The notes under the pieces are model-generated. The model was not told where the DNA came from. It did no database searches and was given only the letters and a program-made list of their open reading frames with translations. A stretch of 6,775 nucleotides of DNA from Candidatus Finniella inopinata (GTDB lineage Bacteria > Pseudomonadota > Alphaproteobacteria > Paracaedibacterales > CAITNM01), in NCBI GenBank assembly GCA_945903885.1, contig CAMDPB010000058.1:1-6775 (forward strand). Direction: 5' to 3'. This document shows, in pieces, positions 1-6,089 of this stretch (position 1 is the stretch's first letter; every line of letters starts with the position of its first letter). Position numbers and translations under genes: made by a program.

Positions 1-354
1 CTCCTTCCCTCTGATCTCATTATCGTTGGTTTTTCCCAAGGCACCATGATGGCCCTAGAAATGCTTTTTAGTATTTCCAAGCTTGGTGGAATTGTTGGGT
101 ATTCTGGGGCTTTTTATCCACCTGCTAAAGCAAAACCTTTATCACCTCCCCCAGTGCTTTTAGTTCATGGCACGGCAGATGTTGTTGTGCCGTATTCCGC
201 AATGCAATTAGCGCAAACACAACTGCGACAGCTAGACGTAAATGTCATGACAAAAACCTGCACGGGCTTAGGACATAGTATTGATGAATCTGGCCTAATG
301 GCAGGGCTTGATTTTATTACACACCAACAACAAAACCAGCCTATAGCTTTGTAA
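1..354 (+). CDS. Phospholipase/carboxylesterase-family alpha/beta hydrolase, 3' part (5' end outside window)
   Basis: The reading frame is open from base 1 and 117 codons are visible before TAA at 352-354. The nucleophile elbow GFSQG is encoded at 28-42, with the catalytic Ser codon at 34-36. The acid residue sits in HGTAD (Asp codon 178-180) and the base in GLGHSID (His codon 274-276). The order Ser-Asp-His and the spacing fit the small cytosolic carboxylesterase/phospholipase family (about 210-225 residues), so roughly the first 100 residues are missing. Members hydrolyse short-chain esters, lysophospholipids or acyl-thioesters; the substrate here cannot be told. An ATG at 46 lies after the nucleophile and is not the start. 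The stop is 9 bases before mdh, which suggests co-transcription with the TCA genes, but no functional link is evident. Confidence 0.88.
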   Translation, partial: LLPSDLIIVGFSQGTMMALEMLFSISKLGGIVGYSGAFYPPAKAKPLSPPPVLLVHGTADVVVPYSAMQLAQTQLRQLDVNVMTKTCTGLGHSIDESGLMAGLDFITHQQQNQPIAL

Positions 355-357
355 GGA
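353..357 (+). promoter_or_regulatory. Shine-Dalgarno element of mdh
   Basis: AAGGA lies 6 bases upstream of the ATG at 364 and overlaps the stop codon of the preceding esterase gene. It supports the chosen mdh start and implies that ribosomes finishing the esterase could reinitiate at mdh. Confidence 0.7.
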
Positions 358-363
358 TAAGCA

Positions 364-1317
364 ATGAATCGCCCCAAAATAGCCTTAATTGGTAGTGGAA
401 ACATTGGCGGAACATTAGCACATTTAGCAGTACAACGAAGATTGGGCGATGTAGTTTTAATTGACATCGCAGAAGGCGTTTCCCAAGGCAAAGCGCTTGA
501 TCTAAATCAAGCCTTTAGTGCCGATAACACAGACGGCATTATATCAGGTGGGCAAGACTACAGCCTTATCAAAAATGCAGATGTTGTTATTGTCACAGCA
601 GGAATTCCCAGAAAACCAGGTATGTCTCGCGATGATTTGCTAAGCATCAATGGTAAAATCATTAGGTCTGTGGGCGAAAATATCAAACAATATGCCCCCA
701 ATGCTTTCGTTATTGTTATTACAAATCCGCTAGATGCTATGGTCTGGCTAATGCAAAAAGTCACAGCGTTTAGCCCACAAAAAGTTGTAGGCATGGCAGG
801 CATTCTAGATACAGGTCGCTTCAAATGCTTTTTAAGCGAAGCGCTAAACGTATCTGTAGAAGATATTCAAAGTTTTGTGCTAGGTGGGCATGGTGACACC
901 ATGGTGCCGATGCCACGTTACACAACAATTTCCGGCATTCCCCTTTCCTATTTTGTAGAAAACGGTTGGATTTCCAACGAAAAACTAGATGCAATAATTC
1001 ACCGAACCAGAAATGGTGGCGCTGAAATTGTTAACTATCTAAAAACAGGCTCAGCATTTTATGCACCAGCCACCAGTGCTTTGCAAATTGCTGAAAGTTA
1101 CTTATTTAATCAAAGACGCATTTTACCATGTGCTGCGTACCTTCAAGGGGAATACGGCATCAATAATATTTATGCTGGGGTTCCTGTAATCATCGGAAAA
1201 AATGGTGTTGAAAAAGTGATCGAAGTACCTTTAGACATATCTGAAAAATCTCAATTGCAATCTTCTGCTGAGTCAGTTAAATCTCTAATACAAGCCTGCC
1301 TTGATTTGGGGTTATAA
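364..1317 (+). CDS. mdh: Malate dehydrogenase, NAD-dependent, LDH-like (type III)
   Basis: This 317-residue cytosolic enzyme interconverts malate and oxaloacetate with NAD. The N-terminal Rossmann fold shows the dinucleotide loop GSGNIGG (residues 10-16) and an acidic residue, Asp34, in VLIDI that favours NAD over NADP. The specificity loop reads GIPRKPGMSRDD (80-91): Arg83 occupies the position that is Gln in lactate dehydrogenase, which marks the protein as a malate rather than a lactate enzyme. Arg89 is the mobile-loop arginine. ITNPLD (119-124), Asp149 and Arg152, and the catalytic His176 in GGHGDT (174-179) complete the active site. Length matches the family (about 320), so the gene looks intact. 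It heads the succinyl-CoA genes and its stop abuts the sucC start with no gap. The ATG at 364 gives the canonical N terminus just before the first beta strand. Confidence 0.97.
   Translation: MNRPKIALIGSGNIGGTLAHLAVQRRLGDVVLIDIAEGVSQGKALDLNQAFSADNTDGIISGGQDYSLIKNADVVIVTAGIPRKPGMSRDDLLSINGKIIRSVGENIKQYAPNAFVIVITNPLDAMVWLMQKVTAFSPQKVVGMAGILDTGRFKCFLSEALNVSVEDIQSFVLGGHGDTMVPMPRYTTISGIPLSYFVENGWISNEKLDAIIHRTRNGGAEIVNYLKTGSAFYAPATSALQIAESYLFNQRRILPCAAYLQGEYGINNIYAGVPVIIGKNGVEKVIEVPLDISEKSQLQSSAESVKSLIQACLDLGL
1308..1311 (+). promoter_or_regulatory. Weak Shine-Dalgarno-like GGGG before sucC
   Basis: GGGG lies 6 bases before the sucC ATG, inside the last codons of mdh. It is a poorer match to the anti-Shine-Dalgarno than the elements before the other genes. 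With mdh TAA directly abutting the sucC ATG (TAAATG), translation of sucC may depend on coupling to mdh. Confidence 0.45.
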
Positions 1318-2478
1318 ATGAACATTCATGAATATCAAGCCAAGAAACTACTAAGCGCATTTGATGTGCCCGTAGGCCACGGAGAGGTCGCGGAAACTGT
1401 AGATGAAGCCGTTACCGCAGCCCAAGAACTTGGTGGCACGCTCTGGGTAGTAAAAGCCCAAATTCATGCCGGTGGTCGCGGACTTGCTGGCGGCGTAAAA
1501 GTCTGTAAAAGCCAAGATGAAGTAAAAACCTACGCAGCGGACTTGCTTGGCTCAACTTTAGTTACTCATCAAACGGGACCTTTGGGTCAAAAAGTTCGAA
1601 AAATCTATGTAGAATCAGCAGCCAACATAGATAAAGAATTGTACTTGAGCTTGTTACTTAACCGCAATACTAGCCAAGTTTGCATTATCGCCTCTGCCGA
1701 AGGTGGTATGGATATTGAAGAAGTAGCTCAAAACCACCCTGACAAAATTGTAAATCTAAGCATTCCTCCCGCAACAGGCATTCAATGCTACCACGCAAGA
1801 CGCGTAGCCTCAGTATTTGGCATGCTTGATAAATCAAAAGATGTATTACATTTACTGCAAGGACTATATGAATTTTATGAAAGCTGTGACTGCAGCCTCA
1901 TTGAAATCAATCCGTTGGCCTTAACCAAAGAAGGTACTCTTTTAGCGTTAGATGCCAAAGTTAGTTTTGATGATAATGCCCTGTATCGCCATGCATCAAT
2001 TGTTGAACTGAATGATCCTTTCGAAGAAGATGCATCCGAAACAGAAGCCAAAGCCCATGATCTTAGCTACGTAAAGCTAGATGGCACAATTGGCTGCCTG
2101 GTAAATGGTGCCGGCCTAGCAATGGCCACTATGGATATTATTAAGCATTACGGTGGAGAGCCAGCAAATTTCCTTGATGTTGGAGGTGGCGCAGACAAAG
2201 AACGCGTCAGTAAAGCCTTTCAGATTATTTTAAAAGACCAAGGCGTAAAAGCCATATTGGTAAATATTTTTGGTGGTATTATGCGCTGCGACATTATAGC
2301 CCATGGCATTATTGCCGCAGCATCTGAAATGAAATTAAACGTGCCACTTATTGTGCGTTTACAAGGCACAAATAAAGACTTGGGCAAACAGCTGCTAAAC
2401 GATTCAGGTTTAAATATAATTGCCGCTGATGGCTTAGACGAAGCTGCACAAAAAGCAGTTGCCGCTGTGAAAGGTTAA
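1318..2478 (+). CDS. sucC: Succinyl-CoA synthetase (ADP/GDP-forming), beta subunit
   Basis: This is the nucleotide-binding subunit of succinyl-CoA synthetase, which pairs with SucD to convert succinyl-CoA, phosphate and NDP to succinate, CoA and NTP in the cytosol. The 386 residues compare with 388 in E. coli. It starts MNIHEYQAKKLL, the standard N terminus. The ATP-grasp domain (about 1-235) shows Lys46, the GGRG turn (52-55) and Glu99. The metal ligands correspond to Asn198 in EINPLAL and Asp212 in LDAKVSFDDN. The C-terminal CoA-ligase-like domain shows NGAGLAMATMD (263-273), LDVGGGADKERV (286-297) and NIFGGIMRCD (316-325). Nothing is truncated. ATP or GTP preference cannot be decided by inspection. 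It follows mdh without a gap and precedes sucD by 3 bases. Confidence 0.97.
   Translation: MNIHEYQAKKLLSAFDVPVGHGEVAETVDEAVTAAQELGGTLWVVKAQIHAGGRGLAGGVKVCKSQDEVKTYAADLLGSTLVTHQTGPLGQKVRKIYVESAANIDKELYLSLLLNRNTSQVCIIASAEGGMDIEEVAQNHPDKIVNLSIPPATGIQCYHARRVASVFGMLDKSKDVLHLLQGLYEFYESCDCSLIEINPLALTKEGTLLALDAKVSFDDNALYRHASIVELNDPFEEDASETEAKAHDLSYVKLDGTIGCLVNGAGLAMATMDIIKHYGGEPANFLDVGGGADKERVSKAFQIILKDQGVKAILVNIFGGIMRCDIIAHGIIAAASEMKLNVPLIVRLQGTNKDLGKQLLNDSGLNIIAADGLDEAAQKAVAAVKG
2470..2474 (+). promoter_or_regulatory. Shine-Dalgarno element of sucD
   Basis: AAAGG sits 7 bases before the sucD ATG at 2482, within the last two sense codons of sucC. The placement supports this start and a translational link between the two subunits of one enzyme, which are needed in equal amounts. 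Confidence 0.6.
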
Positions 2479-2481
2479 GCA

Positions 2482-3369
2482 ATGGCTATTTTAGTTAATA
2501 AGCACACAAAAGTTATCTGTCAGGGCTTCACAGGTAAACAAGGAACGTTTCATAGCGAACAAGCAATTGCTTATGGAACACAATTTGTAGGCGGAGTAAC
2601 ACCAGGCAAGGGTGGAACTATTCACCTTGATAGGCCTGTGTTTGACACAGTAGAACAAGCAGTTTCAAAAACCGGCGCAAACGCCACCATGATATATGTC
2701 CCTGCCCCATTTGCTGCTGATGCTATTTTAGAAGCAGCTGATGCAGGTATTGAAGTGATTGTTTGCATTACAGAAGGCATTCCTGTGCACGATATGGTGC
2801 AGGTAAAACAAACATTAGCATCTAAAAAATGTCATTTAATTGGTCCAAACTGCCCTGGAATTATTACTCCAGATGCTTGCAAAATCGGCATCATGCCAGG
2901 ATTTATTCACAAAAGTGGAACGGTTGGTATTGTTTCAAGGTCAGGTACATTAACCTATGAAGCCGTTTACCAGACCACACAAAATGGACTAGGACAAAGC
3001 ACCTGCGTGGGTATTGGCGGAGACCCAGTAAAAGGTCTGAACTTTATTGACGTTTTGGAAATGTTTTATAAAGACGACGCTACCCAAGGAATTTTGCTGA
3101 TTGGTGAAATTGGCGGGCAAGACGAACAAGCAGCCGCAGAATATGTAGCATCTCAAGCTAAAAAAGGAATCAAAAAACCTGTCGCTGCATTTATTGCAGG
3201 CGTTACTGCACCTGTCGGTCGCCGCATGGGTCATGCTGGTGCAATTGCATCAGGTAAAGGTGACAGTGCCCAAGATAAAATTACCTTTTTGCAAGCTCAT
3301 GGAATTGAAATAGCCTCTACCCCAGCTCATATGGGCGACGTAATGAAGAAAGCCATGGGAGCAGTCTAA
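2482..3369 (+). CDS. sucD: Succinyl-CoA synthetase, alpha subunit
   Basis: This is the CoA-binding and phosphohistidine subunit, which forms the active enzyme with SucC. The 295 residues are slightly longer than the usual 289-291. The N-terminal CoA-binding Rossmann domain shows GFTGKQGTFH (15-24) and GGVTPGKGG (37-45); PAPFAAD (74-80) and TEGIP (97-101) follow. GPNCPG (121-126) contains Cys124 near the CoA site. The second domain has SRSGTLTYE (152-160), GIGGDPVKG (177-185) and Glu209 in IGEIGG. The active-site His251, phosphorylated during catalysis, lies in GHAGAI (250-255). All expected motifs are intact. Three bases separate it from sucC, and its TAA overlaps the sucA ATG by one base. 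Confidence 0.97.
   Translation: MAILVNKHTKVICQGFTGKQGTFHSEQAIAYGTQFVGGVTPGKGGTIHLDRPVFDTVEQAVSKTGANATMIYVPAPFAADAILEAADAGIEVIVCITEGIPVHDMVQVKQTLASKKCHLIGPNCPGIITPDACKIGIMPGFIHKSGTVGIVSRSGTLTYEAVYQTTQNGLGQSTCVGIGGDPVKGLNFIDVLEMFYKDDATQGILLIGEIGGQDEQAAAEYVASQAKKGIKKPVAAFIAGVTAPVGRRMGHAGAIASGKGDSAQDKITFLQAHGIEIASTPAHMGDVMKKAMGAV
3357..3361 (+). promoter_or_regulatory. Shine-Dalgarno element of sucA, inside sucD
   Basis: GGGAG is 7 bases before the ATG at 3369 and lies in the last codons of sucD. Reading upstream in the sucA frame, there is no ATG, GTG or TTG before an in-frame TGA at 3306-3308, so this element and this ATG fix the sucA start. The TAATG overlap implies termination-reinitiation coupling with sucD. 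Confidence 0.7.
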
Positions 3370-6086
3370 TGGAAGACCTGCTTCAAGGTGATAATGCTGC
3401 ATATTTAAGCGAGCTCTACAAGCAATACAGTAAAAATCCTGAAGCAATTGATGAAAAATGGCAGCGCGTCTTCCGCGATTTAGGCCCAATTTCGTCTGCC
3501 TCCTCACCCGATGAACGCGCCATTATTGATTCTGTGCGCGCCCTAATGCTTATTCGAACCTACCGTGTTCGTGGTCATTTAGCAGCAAAATTAGACCCAC
3601 TTGGCATTGAAAAACGTGGCACTCACTGGGAACTCAACCCAGAAAATTATGGATTTTCAGCCAGTGATTACGACCGACCGATTTACTTAGATAAAGTCCT
3701 AGGCTTAGAGCGCGCAACATTAAGAACCATTCTAGATAAACTCCACAAAACGTACTGCAGCACTATTGGTGTTGAATTTATGCACATTCAAGATCCTGTT
3801 CAAAAAAACTGGATTCAAGAACGCATTGAAAATTCAATTAAGCCCAAAATTGACCCTAAAAAAATCTTAACGCAATTAACCCAAGCAGAATTTTTTGAAA
3901 AGTTCTTAAACGTAAAATTTCCAGGTGCAAAGCGCTTTGGACTAGAAGGCGGCGAAAGCCTTATCCCAGGAGTCGAGCAAGCATTGGAAGTGTATCAAAC
4001 TTTTGGTGTTGAAGAGATTTGCTTTGGCATGGCACACCGCGGGCGCTTAAGTGTACTTGCAAACATTATGCATCAGCCAGTTCGCTACATTCTTGCCCAG
4101 TTTCAAGGGCAAAGCTTAAACCCAGATAATTATAAAGGTTCAGGTGATGTTAAATATCACCTAGGGTATTCTTCAGACCGAACAATTTCTGGAAAACGCC
4201 TTCACTTATCATTAAGTGCAAATCCATCTCATCTTGAGGCGGTAAACCCAGTTGTACTGGGTAAAGTACGATCAAAACAAGATCAAAAAAATGATACAGA
4301 CCGCAAAAGAGTTGCTAGCATTTTATTGCATGGAGACGCCGCTTTTGCAGGACAGGGTTTAGTTGCAGAATCATTAGGTTTATGTGGCCTTGAAGGCTAT
4401 GAAATAGGTGGAACACTTCATTTCATTATTAATAACCAAATTGGGTTTACAACCTCTCCGCCCCATTCGCGCTCCAGCCCTTATTCATCTGATATTGCAA
4501 AAGCCATTCAAGCACCTATTTTTCATGTAAATGCAGATTCCCCTGAAGATGTCGTCTGGGTTAGTAGCTTAGCTGCAGAATTTGTGCGCACTTTTGGGGT
4601 AGATGCAGTAATTGATATGATTTGCTACCGGCGCTACGGTCACAATGAAATGGATGAACCATCATTCACTCAGCCCATTATGTACAAAACAATTGCTGAA
4701 CACCCAACAACACGCGCTTTATATGCCAAGCATTTGCTAGATCAAAATGTTTTAAGCACGACTGAAGTCACAACTATTGAAAGCAAAACCCAAAGCTTTT
4801 TAAATAGCGAATTTGAAGCAGCTTCCTGCATACATCAAAACGATAAAAAGCTAGACTGGCTCGAAGGTGCCTGGAGCGTTATTAAAGACAAAAGTAAAAA
4901 AGCTGAAACTGGTGTTTCACTAGAAAAGCTTAAAAAATTAGGACTCGCTCTTTGTTCTGTTCCAGAAAGTTTTTCTGTCCATCCAAAGCTCAAACGCCAA
5001 TTAGATCAACGCGCTCAAGCCTTTCAGAATGATGACCCACTAGATTGGGCAGCCGGGGAATCCTTAGCTTTTGCAAGTCTTTTGGCTGAAGGAAACCCTG
5101 TGCGCCTTTCAGGCCAAGATTCTTGCCGTGGAACATTTTCTCACCGGCATGCAGTTATCTTTGATCAAGTTAATGAAAATCAGTATATCCCCTTAAATAA
5201 CTTGAGGGTTAAACAAGCAAATTTTGAAGTGCTTGATAGCCCCTTGGCAGAAGCATCCGTGCTTGGGTTCGATTACGGTTACAGCACCGCAAACCCAGAA
5301 GCACTAGTCATGTGGGAAGCTCAATTTGGAGACTTCGCAAACGGTGCCCAAGTTATTATTGATCAGTTCATTAGTTCCGCTGAAAAAAAATGGCTGCGCT
5401 TATCAGGACTGGTTATGCTGCTTCCCCATGGCATGGAAGGTCAAGGACCAGAACATTCCTCAGCAAGGCTTGAACGCTATTTACAACTATGCGCCGAAGA
5501 TAACATTCAGGTTGTGAACTGCACCACCCCTGCGAATTTTTTTCATGTCATGCGCCGTCAACTCCATAATGATTGGCGAAAACCATTAATTATCATGACG
5601 CCAAAATCATTATTGCGCCATAAGTTAGCTGTATCAGTTCTTAGCGATATGGGCGAAGGCACTTATTTCAAAAGAGTCATTACTGATGAAATCGCAAAAA
5701 AACCAACACGCATCGTCTTATGCAGTGGCAAAATTTACTACGACCTAGTTGAAGCACGCCAGATAAAAAAAGCAAACGACATCGCCATTGTACGGCTTGA
5801 ACAGTATTATCCATTCCCTGAATCTTCTTTGGTTGAAGAATTACAAAAATATGGCAATGTACCACTTATCTGGTGCCAAGAAGAACCCCGCAACATGGGC
5901 GCATGGAGCTTCCTTGATCGCCGCCTAGAAGAAGTATTGAAAAAAACCCAAAATACACACACACGACCACATTACGTTGGGCGAAAAGAAGCAGCATCAC
6001 CCGCTACAGGTATTGCTGGTATCCATGAAAAAGAGCAAGCTGCAGTAGTAGAAGCCGCACTATTTGGAACGTTACAGGAGTTATAA
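3369..6086 (+). CDS. sucA: 2-oxoglutarate dehydrogenase E1 component (thiamine diphosphate-dependent)
   Basis: E1o decarboxylates 2-oxoglutarate and reductively succinylates the lipoyl group of SucB. The N terminus carries the family helix DNAAYLSELYKQY (8-20) with EKW (29-31), the region associated with E2 contact. A helical segment with RTYRVRGH (63-70) and LDPLG follows. FPGAKRFGLEGGE (184-196) opens the catalytic core. Active-site and cofactor motifs are MAHRGRL (221-227, His223), NPSHLEAV (285-292, His288), the thiamine diphosphate motif GDAAFAGQG (322-330) to NNQIGF (355-360), and RRYGHNE (421-427). The pyrimidine-binding and C-terminal domains show RGTFSHRH (587-594), HGMEGQGPEHSSARLER (687-703), LLRHK (748-752) and WCQEEPRNMGAW (835-846). 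At 905 residues it is shorter than E. coli SucA (933); the shortfall is near the N terminus. The start is fixed by an upstream in-frame stop. An 8-A run at 5383-5390 is in frame. Confidence 0.97.
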   Translation: MEDLLQGDNAAYLSELYKQYSKNPEAIDEKWQRVFRDLGPISSASSPDERAIIDSVRALMLIRTYRVRGHLAAKLDPLGIEKRGTHWELNPENYGFSASDYDRPIYLDKVLGLERATLRTILDKLHKTYCSTIGVEFMHIQDPVQKNWIQERIENSIKPKIDPKKILTQLTQAEFFEKFLNVKFPGAKRFGLEGGESLIPGVEQALEVYQTFGVEEICFGMAHRGRLSVLANIMHQPVRYILAQFQGQSLNPDNYKGSGDVKYHLGYSSDRTISGKRLHLSLSANPSHLEAVNPVVLGKVRSKQDQKNDTDRKRVASILLHGDAAFAGQGLVAESLGLCGLEGYEIGGTLHFIINNQIGFTTSPPHSRSSPYSSDIAKAIQAPIFHVNADSPEDVVWVSSLAAEFVRTFGVDAVIDMICYRRYGHNEMDEPSFTQPIMYKTIAEHPTTRALYAKHLLDQNVLSTTEVTTIESKTQSFLNSEFEAASCIHQNDKKLDWLEGAWSVIKDKSKKAETGVSLEKLKKLGLALCSVPESFSVHPKLKRQLDQRAQAFQNDDPLDWAAGESLAFASLLAEGNPVRLSGQDSCRGTFSHRHAVIFDQVNENQYIPLNNLRVKQANFEVLDSPLAEASVLGFDYGYSTANPEALVMWEAQFGDFANGAQVIIDQFISSAEKKWLRLSGLVMLLPHGMEGQGPEHSSARLERYLQLCAEDNIQVVNCTTPANFFHVMRRQLHNDWRKPLIIMTPKSLLRHKLAVSVLSDMGEGTYFKRVITDEIAKKPTRIVLCSGKIYYDLVEARQIKKANDIAIVRLEQYYPFPESSLVEELQKYGNVPLIWCQEEPRNMGAWSFLDRRLEEVLKKTQNTHTRPHYVGRKEAASPATGIAGIHEKEQAAVVEAALFGTLQEL
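6076..6080 (+). promoter_or_regulatory. Shine-Dalgarno element of sucB
   Basis: AGGAG lies 9 bases before the ATG at 6090 and within the end of sucA. It is a strong match in the window, and it supports a start whose protein begins at the usual position a few residues before the lipoyl domain. Confidence 0.7.
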
Positions 6087-6089
6087 ATT

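Noticed and set aside
342..347. TATAGC as a possible -10 element for mdh
   Set aside because: The position about 17 bases upstream reads ACACAC, with no -35 likeness, and AT-rich hexamers of this kind are expected by chance.
46..354. A complete small 102-residue protein starting at ATG 46
   Set aside because: The frame is open to base 1 and the catalytic Ser in GFSQG lies upstream of that ATG, so the gene is a 5'-truncated esterase.
34..490. Repeated 12-mer TTTCCCAAGGCA near 32 and near 479
   Set aside because: The two copies sit in unrelated coding contexts (esterase nucleophile loop and the Mdh SQGKA segment), with no further similarity around them, so chance is the simplest explanation.
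165..824. Minus-strand open frames opposite the esterase and mdh
   Set aside because: They mirror well-conserved + strand proteins, have no recognisable motifs and no ribosome-binding context.
2989..3507. Minus-strand open frames opposite sucD and the start of sucA
   Set aside because: Both overlap strongly conserved catalytic regions on the + strand and resemble no protein family.
5326..5517. 63-codon + strand frame inside sucA
   Set aside because: It overlaps, in another frame, the highly conserved C-terminal core of E1o; it is an out-of-frame shadow.
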